Source: Apodemus sylvaticus
Taxonomy: Eukaryota > Chordata > Mammalia > Rodentia > Muridae
Direction of reading: 5' to 3'
Assembly: GCF_947179515.1 (NCBI RefSeq)
Contig: NC_067481.1
Span: forward strand, 87,669,547 to 87,733,546
Length of the DNA stretch: 64,000 nt
Position 1 is the stretch's first letter, and each line of letters opens with the position of its first letter. A program made the position numbers and the translations under genes. This document shows, piece after piece, positions 1 to 9,693 of this stretch. A model generated the notes under the pieces. It was not told where the DNA came from and did not search any database. It saw only the letters and a program-made list of their open reading frames with translations.

Positions 1-99
1 ATAGAAGACAATCTAGCAAATCCCCTTTAATAATGTTCATATATTATCACATCTATGACATATATTAGTTCTGTTATATCTAACCCTGACTCAACTGAG

Positions 100-401
100 G
101 AAGTAGCTCATTATGCAGGAGCATTTGTTATGCAAGCCAATACTCTTGAATTCAAATCCATAGCACCCACTTAAAAATCTAAGTATGACCACATGTTCAT
201 ATGTTATTTCAGCAAGGTAGAGAGCAGAAACTGAGATCTCCAGGGATTTCTGGATATTGGCTGAGATCCAGGTTTAGTGAGAAAACTTGTCTCAAGAGAA
301 TAAGGCAAAGAGTGATGTCACAGGACAACCAAGTACACCCTTTTACTTCTAAGTACTCATGCATGGCTATATGCACCTGTACACATATGTGAACATATAC
401 C
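100..401 (+). repeat. B4-family SINE (old, diverged)
   Basis: The stretch carries the B4 signature in sense orientation: a Pol III-like head, 'ttcaaatccatagcaccca', a middle resembling 'gagatccaggtttagtgaga', then 'cttgtctcaa'. It runs into a CT/CA microsatellite at its 3' end, which is typical of B4 tails. It is non-autonomous and would have been mobilised by L1. Divergence is high, so the left edge is approximate. Confidence 0.6.
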
Positions 402-402
402 T

Positions 403-433
<31 letters not shown>

Positions 434-498
434 TGTGTCAGACTCTTTCTCTCTGTCTCTGTCTGTCTATCTGTCTGTCTGTCTGTCTCTCTCTCTCT

Positions 499-549
<51 letters not shown>
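402..549. repeat. Compound (CT/TCTG)n-(CA)n microsatellite
   Basis: A CT/CTGT pyrimidine tract from 402 to about 499 is followed by an almost pure CA run to 549. It lies at the 3' end of the B4-like SINE, suggesting that it grew from the SINE tail. Open frames on both strands here are products of the repeat. Confidence 0.97.
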
Positions 550-551
<2 letters not shown>

Positions 552-1129
552 TTATAAATAGAGAATGCTGTGAACAGAGATTTGGGGCACCATAAGTGTA
601 TCTGGAGAAAATACAATTGCAGAGATAATTTTCTCCAATAATTTCCATCGCTTGCTCTCAACAGTGCCTTTATGAAATTTTCTAAAGATTCTTCTGTTTT
701 TATGGATATTCTTAATAATATATTTTGCTAAACTTTTAAAATATGTTGTATACAATAAACACATTAAACACACTGATTCACAACTTTTAAAAAGAGTTTA
801 GTGGCTTTCTATAACACTTCAACCTTTCTAGAAAACTAAGGAATATGATACAGGTTGCTTGCTTCTAACACCACTTGACACAGTTACAAAGAAAAGCAAG
901 GGCTCTGAGATGGGATTTTCAAGATCTAGATGTGCTTAAGCCTTTAAATTTTTCTAAGTATGCCTGGAGAAAGGATTTGTGTTCATGGAGTCATGGAGCT
1001 TAAGTTACTGAAAACCAAACATGAGCCCTAGCTAGTCATGTGATTGGCTGACTTATAACCTAAGTTTAAACTTTAGCCTCAAAGGCTATATGCAGTTTGA
1101 TTAGAAAAGAATAGGATCCTATATCCTGA
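550..1129. other. Unique-looking AT-rich DNA
   Basis: I recognise no repeat, RNA gene or coding signal here. The stretch could hold the lost 5' LTR or leader of the ERVL that follows, but I cannot see LTR ends. Confidence 0.5.
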
Positions 1130-1648
1130 GATGGAAGGTGTGGGAAGGCTCTGATGAGATTCTAAGCATGGACAATAAAATCATAGGGGATTCTCTGTCA
1201 AAGGAATCACCTTCCTTACCCCTAAAGTACCCATGTCTCAACAATATTACCCTATCCATTTTTATCCTGAAGGAATTAACTCTGCATTGTCTATGGAATT
1301 AGCTGACATTCCTTGAAGAAAACACGAAGCAAGTCAATGCTTCTGTTCCTCAGGATTCACCTCTACTACCCATCTTGGCACTAGACCTATAAGCAGATTT
1401 CATTTTCAGCAGGCTCCCAGAGGTGAGACACAAAGTACGAGTCTTTAGGTAGTACACTGAAATTTCTAAAGTTTTCTTTTGTTTTCTATTCTTATAAGCA
1501 GAGATCTGGTGAGACATAGATTAATTTTAAATGTATTAGAGAATTGTAGTAGGAAAATCAGTCTAACACAGGCTTCAGTTATAGCTATGATCAAAAATTC
1601 ATGGTTTAATGTTGAATCTCAAGTAGTTACGAAATATTGCTAAAACTT
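1130..1648 (+). pseudogene. ERVL-type endogenous retrovirus relic, gag-like part
   Basis: The nucleotide text follows, as I remember it, the gag region of ERVL elements: an acidic segment near 1150-1200, a proline/leucine-rich part near 1200-1400, then a stretch leading to a capsid-like region near 1500-1640. The reading frame is broken many times. The match resumes on the far side of the MT-type LTR at 2011, which supports one interrupted element. ERVL elements have gag and pol and usually no env. The family call rests on recalled consensus, so it is moderate. Confidence 0.45.
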
Positions 1649-2010
1649 TGTATCTTGGTCGTTGTTCTATTGTTGTGAACAGACATCATGACCAATGTAA
1701 TTCATATCAAAGAAAGTATTCATTATGGATTTCCTTATAGTTTCAGAAGTTAGCCAATTTTCTTCACGGTGGGGAACATGGCAGCACAAGGGCAGACATG
1801 GTCCTGGAGAAGTACCTGAGAGTTCTACATCCCGATCCATAGGCAGATGATCTGGGCCTGGTGTTGGCTTTTTTGAAACCCCCAAACCCACCTCCAGTGA
1901 CCCACTTTCTCCAATAAAGCCATACCTCCTGTCTCTTTCTATATAGTGCCACTCCCTGATGACTAAGCGTTCCGATATATGAGTCTACAAGGGCCATTCT
2001 TATTTAAACT
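1649..2010 (-). mobile_element. MT-type MaLR solo LTR
   Basis: In minus orientation this matches the rodent MT group (MTD/MTE-like) of ERVL-MaLR LTRs. The LTR 3' end gives 'attgttgtgaacagacatc' on the plus strand. The middle gives 'cggtggggaacatggcagc', and the LTR 5' part gives 'ccactccctgatgac' and 'gtctacaagggccattc'. It interrupts the ERVL gag-like sequence, so it is younger than the ERVL copy. I could not define a clean 5-bp target duplication. Confidence 0.75.
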
Positions 2011-2115
2011 ACTCGTTTGTTTAATCAGTTGACTGAAATAGTGATCAAAAAATAGCCTGCCTTAAGCTAGAGACACCTGATATCACTTGGCTGCAAGTTG
2101 ATGAGAATGTAAAGG
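2011..2115 (+). pseudogene. ERVL relic, gag-like part continued
   Basis: Directly after the MT LTR the text again fits ERVL gag ('gtttgtttaatcagttgact' through 'tgaaatagtgatcaaaaaa' and 'agacacctgatatcac'). This continuity across the LTR is the best evidence that 1130-7300 is a single provirus. The frame contains stop codons. Confidence 0.55.
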
Positions 2116-2320
2116 TTACAGTTGGTTGCCTGTTTGACTGAACCTGGAATCAACTGAAGAGACAAGCTTCTTGGCATGTTTGTGAGGGAGTATCTAAATT
2201 AAATTAACTGAAGTACAGAGATATAGTATCCATATGAGAAGTTCCATCCACGGTCTTGAATCAGCTATGAGTGCAAGCATTCATAACTTCTCTGATACCA
2301 GGTACCATCTACTCCCTGTT
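2116..2320. other. Uncertain repeat-like stretch within the ERVL relic
   Basis: The part 2120-2250 ('acctggaatcaactgaagag', 'tgtgagggagtatct') resembles the start of some rodent ERVL-type LTRs, but I cannot assign it with confidence. It may be a fragment inserted into the ERVL gag region. Confidence 0.3.
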
Positions 2321-2459
2321 CCTTTCTTTTTCTTTTTCTTTTTCTTTTTCTTTTTCTTTTTCTTTTTCTTTTTCTTTTTCTTTTTCTGTTTCTGTTTCTC
2401 TTTCTTTTTCTTTTTCTTTTTCTTTCTTTCTTTCTTTTCTTTTTTTTTTTTTTTTTTTT
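2321..2459. repeat. (CTTTTT)n polypyrimidine microsatellite
   Basis: About 139 bases are pure pyrimidine on the plus strand apart from two G. The main unit is CTTTTT, becoming CTTT and then poly-T at the right end. Long mirror-like homopurine/homopyrimidine tracts of this kind can form triplex DNA. Confidence 0.97.
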
Positions 2460-4040
2460 GCTATGATAGACTGGATCCCACAGAAATAAAAACCAAGATG
2501 AATTCTTCTTTCCTTCAGTGGCTGTTGCTGGATCCCCAGAAGTTCATTGGCTGGCTTAAACACAACAGATCTAGTGGGATACTGAAGTGGTAAGGACATC
2601 GTGACATCACTCAGACATCAAAGGTAAGGCGAGTGAACTTACTGTAATGAACAGCAGAATCATAGCAAATGATCGTAATGCTATGAGTCATGTTGACCTA
2701 TGGCATTGGCTAATTACTCAGGATGTTCCCAGAAGTAAAGAAATAGGAGGCCAACTGAATTCTTCCTTGGTATTCATGAACAGACAAGCTCCAGAGCAAA
2801 TAAATGAAAGACTACCTTGATTCACAATAACAGTGAATCAAGTACTCCAACCAGTTTAGAGACTTAAGCCAATTTAGTGGTCCAAAAGATTCAAGAAAGC
2901 CCCTGCTGTATTAGCAAACATTTATACTGTTAATCTTTCTTCCAACCTTCTTGAAATGGGCCTATGATTTTAGAGTTTCTGTTGTTTGTTTGTTTGTGTG
3001 TGTGTGTTTTTTCAATGGGATTACTGGGCATTGGGGATGAGAAAATAAATCAGACCTTCAAAGGCCGAGGAAAAACTGGTCTTTAGCTGACATGGATTCT
3101 CAAAGAACTCAAACTGTACTGTGGCCCTCAGGTCAAAATAAGAGCTGATGGATGTCAGGGTTTCAATGGCCAAAGCAAGACACAGTGTGTCCAGTGGGTT
3201 TCTAAACTCATCTATCATTTCAATATTCTCAAACCCCATACTGGAACAGTCTATGCTTAGACTTTGGCAGATCCCCATGTTGGTTTCCAAAACTGTGAAG
3301 GGAGGGCTGTTTAGCATTAGAAAAGCCAAGTGAAAGCCAATGGAGCTTCCTCTCTCACTGAGAAAAGGATAAAACAAAAGAATGTTGTCTCCCTGAAGGA
3401 ATTATAGAGATTAGTGGCTCTATCAAGACCTGAAAGATTTATTGGTGGTGGTTTCTGCCACGTCTTACTTAACCCTACTGTTTATCCTGGGTGTAAAACA
3501 AATTGGTTATTAAAAAATATTACAGTTGATTATCACGTGCTTAATCATATGGTAGTTCCAGTTGAAGATACTGTGCTAGATAGAATTTCCTTTCTTGAGA
3601 ACATGTATTCTGTTATTTGGTGTGAACCTTTTGATCTGTTCCACACTTATTCATAAAACCCAGCCTAAGCAGTTTTCTTCTAAGTTGGTTTGCCTGTTTC
3701 TTCTACATGAACCCAGATGTTTGTTAAATTTGTGATAGATATTATACTGATTTTAAGCAGGAGGTAGCAAGCATTCTGAACTTGTTGGCAAAACAGTTTC
3801 ACAACAAGCAAAATTTAGGGGGCTTCCACCTCAGTAGAATAGGAATTTATCCATAGGGTGGCCATATAAATACAGTCCTTCAGAAGTAATATTCTGCCTC
3901 GTCTTTTACCAGGAAAGTAATTAGCACTTTGTGGGACTGTTTGGTTATTGAAGATAGCACAATTCTCATTTGGGTATGTTATCCTGGTCCATATGCCAAG
4001 TGGCTAAGAAAGCTTCTAAATTTCAGTGGGGCCCTGAAGA
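2460..4040 (+). pseudogene. ERVL relic, end of gag, protease and reverse transcriptase region
   Basis: The sequence follows the ERVL order on the plus strand: end of gag/protease region (about 2460-3000), then pol. The reverse transcriptase part is clearest at about 3380-3660, with 'ggtggtttctgccacgtc' and 'gttgattatcacgtgct' followed by 'agttccagttgaagatact'. 3960-4040 matches the text just upstream of the connection/RNase H part ('agtggggccctgaag'). Frames are full of stops and the element cannot encode protein. The longest open frame here (3021-3377) lies on the opposite strand and has no significance. It is cut at 4041 by a minus-strand MaLR element. Confidence 0.7.
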
Positions 4041-4412
4041 TGTGTTTAAGTTACTTTTCTGTTGTTCTGATAAATACAATGACAATGGAACCTTGAAGAA
4101 GGAAGAGTTTATTACAGATCATTGTTTCAGAGGGATGAGAGTCCATCATGCTAGGGAGTTAGATTGATAGGCAACAGCATTGATGACAGAATAGGAAACC
4201 AAGATGGCATCTTCAATTGTAAACTTGGATTAGAAAGAAAGGATTCAGGTTTATATAATTTCAGGCCGTAAAACTCTCAAAAGCTGTCTCCGGTAGTGTG
4301 TACTTTCCTCTAACAAGGCTGCATTTTATAAAACTTCCCAAACAATTTCATCCAGTAGTGGTCAGGCACTTACATACCAGAGCCTATGGGGGACCTTTAT
4401 CATTCAAATCAT
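4041..4412 (-). mobile_element. MaLR (ORR1-like) 3' LTR
   Basis: Read on the minus strand this is a full LTR of about 370 bp. Its 3' end gives 'gttacttttctgttgttctg' on the plus strand, and the U3 start gives 'gagcctatgggggaccttt' and 'atcattcaaatcatta'. It begins exactly where ERVL homology stops. With the internal part and second LTR it makes a complete, non-coding MaLR provirus. Confidence 0.75.
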
Positions 4413-5424
4413 TATATTCTGCTCCCTGGCTCCCATATCTCATGGTTATATCATAAGACAAATGAATTTATGCTCAGCATTTAGTCCAAATTCAAATGGC
4501 ATTATAGTATTTCATAATCTCAAAAATGTGCAAAAGTCCAAGGGCTCTTATAAGACTAAAGTCACTCATATCTGTAACCTTCCATAAAATTATAGAGCAA
4601 AATGTGTACTTCAAACAAACAATGGCACAGAATAAACATTACCATTCTGAAAGGGAGGAATGATGTTATAGAGAGGACATATTGGACAAAGCAAGGCTGG
4701 TATCTTTTAGGGCAACCATCAAATCCTATGGCTCCATGTCTATATCCAGCTCTCCTTGGCAGATGGCTCACAGCCATGGCATTTCTAAAATCTTGGCATC
4801 TCCTGCCTTCCCTTTTACAGATTCAAAGAAAGACCTCGCACAGGCTCTTGCCCTCTCAGAGCTAATCTCCTTAGCAATTACAGCCTTTCTTCTAGGACCT
4901 ACCTTAGGAAGAACACTAAAATTCTCAGCACTGCTTTTCTCTCCAAATTGCACATTAACTATTTCTTTCTTCCCTACTTTCCCCCTTTCATTGTAGGCCT
5001 ACATAAGTGTTATCAGTCTTTACCATGTGACAAATTTATTACTAGGTTGTCTTAAATTTTCTTCCAAAAAGAAAGCCAAAAACCAACTCATTACTTTAAA
5101 AATTTTGTCTCAGACACATTCTTAGGCCAGAAGTAGTAGGCATACAGGTTCTTTGACAAAATGTTAGAAGAATGGGTGCTACTCATTTGCTGTAAAATTC
5201 TTGCTTCCCCATGAAATATCTTGATCTCCATCCCAACAGTATAAATTAGTCTCAGCTCTACTATCTTCCATGTTCCTGGTAGAATGGCCTATTATACTCT
5301 GCTTACAGTATCAGACAACTTTCCTAGTCTAATGTAACAAAGTCTTGTACATTTCCCGCCCCCCCCTCCCCCAAATTACATGATCAGGTTTCACAGCAAT
5401 GGCTAACTCTCTGGTCCCAAGTTC
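4413..5424 (-). mobile_element. MaLR (ORR1/MT-int-like) internal region
   Basis: The text fits the non-coding internal sequence of rodent MaLR elements read in reverse, for example 'ctggctcccatatctcatgg', 'acaatggcacagaataaac', 'gtaaaattcttgcttccc' and 'agacaactttcctagtct'. MaLR internal regions do not code for proteins and are moved by ERVL enzymes. Short open frames here have no support. A C-rich run at 5357-5371 is included. Confidence 0.65.
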
Positions 5425-5964
5425 TGTCTGAGTTTCTTTTGCTGGGATTAAATACCATAACCAAGGCATCTTAAAAGAGTTTATTTGAGCTTATAGTTTC
5501 AGAAGGATAAACAGCCCATCATAATGAAGCACAGCAGCAAAAGGAATAAGCTCTGAGCTCAGAGATCATATCTTCAACCACAAGAAGAGAGAGGCACATA
5601 GGTGTACATATAGATATAGAGATAGATAGCAATGATAGATGATAGATACATAGATACATAAACTGCTATATACATAGATGATATATAGAGATAGATAGCA
5701 ATGATAGATGATAGATACATAGATACATAAACTGCTATATACATAGATGATATATAGAGATAGAGAGTAGGTAGTTAGAGAGAGAGTACATAGAGATGGA
5801 AAGAGAAAGAAAAAACTAGAAACAAGTAAAGCTATAAAGCTCTCCTAAATATACTTCCTCCTACAAGGCCATTTTTCTACCCTTCTCCAAATTGTGACAC
5901 TAACTAGGGAACAAATGTTAAAATGCCTGAGCCTATGGATGACATTTCTCATCCAGGTAACACA
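5425..5964 (-). mobile_element. MaLR (ORR1-like) 5' LTR with internal GATA expansion
   Basis: This is the second LTR of the element, again minus strand. The right half (5850-5964) matches the U3 start ('gagcctatggatgacatttc'). The left half (5425-5580) matches the R/U5 end ('gagtttatttgagcttatag'). The centre is expanded by a GATA-type repeat. ERVL homology resumes directly after it, near 5965 ('aaaaggctcttcagcaggtc'). Confidence 0.7.
5605..5800. repeat. (GATA)n-like repeat with a 69-bp tandem duplication
   Basis: The tract mixes GATA, ACATAGAT and ATAT units. A 69-bp unit starting with 'gatagatagcaatgatagat' occurs at 5621 and again at 5690 with no difference that I can see, up to about 5760. 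Confidence 0.9.
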
Positions 5965-7300
5965 ACAAGAAAAGGCTCTTCAGCAGGTCCCAGCCACTGT
6001 GCAAGCTATTCTGCCACTTGGACCATAGGACTTAAGAGATTCCATCAAAGTTGAGGTGTCAGTGGAGGTAAAAGATGCTCTGTAGAGACTTGGTACATCT
6101 TCAAAGCAGACTTATAATGAAGGCTCTTGAAAGTATGGGACGAAGTCCCAGCATCATTCATAAACAACTATTCTCCCTTTGAGAAACAACTCTTGGTGTA
6201 CAATTGAGCCTTTGTGGAAACTCTGCTTGACGAAGATCCATGGAGTTACCGTGTGACCTGAGATGCACATCTTCAACATAGTTATTTGATCTGCAGATTA
6301 ATAATTTGGACATAGATAGCAGTAATCCATCATAAGACAGAAGTATTATATACATGATCAGACCTGAGGAAGTTTTAAAACATGAAGAGTTTATAGGAAG
6401 AAGTGCCGCAAATGTATTCAGTTTGATTTCTATAATGCCTTCTTCCTTAAGCTGTACCTATGGCCTATGTATACTATTATTGGCTGATTCAGGAAGACAA
6501 AAAAAAAAAAACAAAAACTAGGGCCTATATACAATTGTTTCTATGCAGGTGATGCTATGTCGGTATCATGCCAGAAATAGGCAGTTGAAGAATGATAGCT
6601 TCTTTGTGGGGTATCCATGAAGGACAGTAGTGATAGGAAACCTCTCCTGTTAGCAGAACAAAAATATCTTTTTATCCTTTGTTCATTTGGAGCTATCACA
6701 CATTTTGATTAAAAGGAGAAGTGGCTAGATGTGCAATTGTATACTGATTTACATATTGCAGTCAATAATTTTGCCATGGAATTCTAAGAATTTTTATGAG
6801 AAAATTGATGATAAAGACATTTAGGGATTTAGGGAAAGGATATATAGACATATCCTTAGATAGCTCCAAATGAACGAAGGATAAAAAGATGTTTTTGTCA
6901 TGGTGGCAAGAATGGAGATCATATATGGGCTCAGCAGCCTGGACTTTAATTAACAAAGAATGAGTGGGCTACAGTCTTCCAATATCTGTATCTCTAACTT
7001 AGCACCATTTCCTAGATTGGACAACACTCTGATGGCAGAATGACTGCACTGTATTTCCATCACATCCATAGGATTAAGTCTGTGGGGAAAATGTACTCCC
7101 AACATAGGAAGGTTCATAAATAGTGATGAAGTCACTTCAAGAATGGAAATGTGGATGGCCCCTATAGATAGAGAACCATGGCCAGCTGAGGTGTTTGCAG
7201 AGGGTGGAATGAGTTTGAAATGGGTGGTAGAATTCACTATGTATAAATATGAACTATAGACATATGATCAATTAGAGAAAGGAGGATTTTAATAACCAAG
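5965..7300 (+). pseudogene. ERVL relic, RNase H and start of integrase
   Basis: ERVL pol continues. 'tgtgcaagctattctgccac' and 'aactattctccctttgagaa' (6165-6190) match the connection region. 6700-6780 ('gatgtgcaattgtatactga') matches the RNase H part. 6900-6950 ('atgggctcagcagcctgg') and 7275-7300 ('ggaggattttaataacc') match text near the start of integrase. Order is slightly disturbed, and 6960-7260 contains sequence that I do not recognise from ERVL. There are many stops and small indels. I see no integrase core and no 3' LTR, so the 3' end is lost. Confidence 0.6.
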
Positions 7301-7676
7301 TTTGTTTCTTTTCTATTTTTGTCAATAATAATTTTGCATGTATATTCATATAAATTAGGCTGACAACCATGTTCCCTTCTTTAACTAATTTTTTGCTGTG
7401 CAACTTTGCATTGATATTGCCAACATTCAAGTGCTATTAAATCTATATTGTTATTTTTAAGTTACAGGATATTAAAACTGTAAACAAATTTCTCGTGGGG
7501 GAAATTTAATGTCTATGGAAGGAATTAGTGTTGTTTGGTTCTATGTGGGACATATGAGGAGAAGGAAGAGGAGGAGGAAGAAGAGGAGGAGGACAACGTT
7601 TAGGTGTCCAGTGTTTATAATCTGTAATTCATCACCTAGTGTCAGGGATTCCTAAATCTAAATAATTGGAATTATC
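7301..7676. other. Unique AT-rich DNA with a GGA-rich patch
   Basis: No repeat or gene is recognised. A short purine patch of GGA/GAA units lies at 7558-7596. Confidence 0.5.
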
Positions 7677-7680
7677 GTGT

Positions 7681-7730
<50 letters not shown>

Positions 7731-7757
7731 GTAGTAGTTGTTGTTGTAGTAGTAGTA
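7677..7757. repeat. (TG)n-(GTA/GTT)n microsatellite
   Basis: A TG run of about 52 bases is followed by trinucleotide GTA/GTT units. Confidence 0.97.
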
Positions 7758-7764
7758 ATTATTT

Positions 7765-8130
7765 AACCATCAGTCTGAGACTCTACCCTGCCCTTAGATC
7801 ATTCAGTTCCCACATAAAAGTCATATGACCTTTATATTGATGATAAGCCTTTAAAGCACTAGAGCTGGGCAAATATCTATCCTCTAAGCTATCAGTATCT
7901 ACTTCCCTATCAATAACATCAAGTTATTACTTGCCATGCTCCATCTGGGCCATTCTTAACTCCAATTAGTCAGCCCTCATGACCACCTAACCTATGATTC
8001 ACCTAACCTATGGCAGCTTCCTCTCTCCATCTTCTTCCTCCGTCTTTATTGACCAATCAGGGATGAATTGGGGAGCAAGGTTGCATAGCATTACTTGATG
8101 TATGTAAAGATCCTGGGGCAACCAGGGCCA
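7765..8130 (+). repeat. Rodent interspersed repeat, family not named
   Basis: The text ('atctgggccattcttaac', 'tccaattagtcagccctcat', 'attgaccaatcagggatga') is familiar from many mouse loci as a dispersed repeat, probably ERV-derived. I cannot name the family or define its ends. Confidence 0.4.
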
Positions 8131-8185
8131 ATATTTAGTATTATAATACATATAAACAGACAAAACCTCTATATGTGTGTATATC

Positions 8186-8305
8186 AGAGAGATGGAGACA
8201 GAGAGATAAAGAGAGAAAGACAGACAGACAGACAGAGAGACAGACACAAACACAGTGAGACAGAGTCAGAGACGGAGAGACACAGTCAGAAAAAAGGGAG
8301 ACGCA
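8186..8305. repeat. Purine-rich (AGAC/AGAG)n microsatellite
   Basis: Irregular GACA and GAGA units on the plus strand. Long open frames on both strands here are due to the repeat. Confidence 0.93.
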
Positions 8306-9612
8306 CACATATTTTAGAGTTGATTGCCATTTATTCTGACGATCAACCAGATTGCACATTGAGATACCTGTGAGCAGAGTGAATGTTTCCTCTGTCATGT
8401 TTCTGATTAATCGTGAGCATAGCATGCATATTCCTGAAACAAGAATTTCCAATTCCAAGCCACCAATATCCGTTACAGGAAAGACTTAGTGCTAAACGTG
8501 GAACTAACTAATGCAGAAAAAAATTATATTCCTACTTAGAAAGGAACAACACTATCACAGGGGGGAAATCGCAGTAAGTGTGTGTTCTTTGTGAAGGATT
8601 CCTCAACACTTTTAAACCTGTCTTAGAAATGAAGTTTTGGAAACCCCTTAACAAGGCAAGAGTACAGCGAGACTTCTCTCTCTTCTTGCCTCGTGACAGT
8701 CCCATGGGGCCTGCCAACTTCAGGGCTACACTCTAGAAATGTAGAATGCTGTTTCTGCCTTGTTTTGTTCTTTTCAAGTCTGACCTTTGCTTTATCCAAA
8801 TATCATTTTGTCTGTAAATACAAAAATGAGTGGCTACCCACTCATGGTTGCAAAAATATTTGGAACACTTCAAACGATTTTCAGGCTGCCACGGGAACTC
8901 GTACTGGGCAGAGTTAATCTCTTGAAAATGTTTTACTATTGACAACCTCGCTTGCTGTAATTAGGCAAGTAAGGGAGTCACTCAGGAAGCGGTAACAATT
9001 GGGTATTATTATGCTTTCATCTCAAATAATTTCAAATATTAAATGTTCTTGGAGCAGGGCTTTAAAAAAAAAAAGGTCTCTGCATCTTAAAGTCCATTTG
9101 GACTCTAGTGGAATTGCCGAAGCCCAGCGTGGGCTAAAATGTTTTCGCATCCTCCGGTAATAAAATTTTGAACTCCTGTGGCTGCAGAGAATTTGAGACA
9201 TTATCCTGTCCCAAACTCCACAGTCTGAGTTTTGGTAAGCAGGTCATTTACCCCATCTCAGACATTTAGGTATTATTACCTGCCTACTGTGGTGTTTAAT
9301 AACCTCTCCATCAGAAACTACTTTTACATATCTGAAATATATTCTCCCTCCTTCTTCAAATTCTAGTGGGAAAGTTTTTCTTTTCTTTTCTTTTTCTTAA
9401 GTTTCAGGACTTGTACTTTATAGTAAATCTTTAGACATTCTCACCTTTGGAATGTAGAATGCAGTTGTTTTGACCTTTAACATTCATGTCAAACTAGTAC
9501 GTACCACCCACAAAATGAGCAAGTGGGATGGTGACCGGTGACTATGGGGTTAAATTTAAACATATTCTTGTCTTTAAGTTCTTGCCTTTAAATTCCATAT
9601 CTTTTAGAAAGT
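8306..9612. other. Unique DNA, candidate conserved non-coding stretch
   Basis: I recognise no transposon. The part 8930-9290 keeps several CpG dinucleotides and has TAAT/ATTA and AATAATTT motifs between GC-balanced blocks, as in conserved enhancers. No open frame of note is present. Confidence 0.45.
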
Positions 9613-9619
9613 ACATATA

Positions 9620-9690
<71 letters not shown>
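9613..9690. repeat. (TA)n microsatellite
   Basis: Nearly pure AT/TA of about 76 bases. Confidence 0.98.

Positions 9691-9693
<3 letters not shown>

Noticed and set aside
402..549. Possible CRISPR-like periodicity in short repeats
   Set aside because: These and the other arrays are dinucleotide to hexanucleotide microsatellites with no repeat-spacer architecture. The genome is a mammal's.
2234..2593. 119-codon plus-strand open frame
   Set aside because: It reads mainly through the (CTTTTT)n tract.
3021..3377. 118-codon minus-strand open frame
   Set aside because: It is antisense to the ERVL pol relic, whose sense direction is plus.
5357..5371. C-rich run as a G-quadruplex
   Set aside because: Runs of C are not arranged in four tracts with short loops. 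The same holds for 28326-28338 and 16851-16859.
7060..7110. Shared text CATAGGATTAAGTCT between 7070 and 36210
   Set aside because: Only about 15-17 bases match. It may come from a common old LTR-type repeat or from chance, and I could not extend the similarity.
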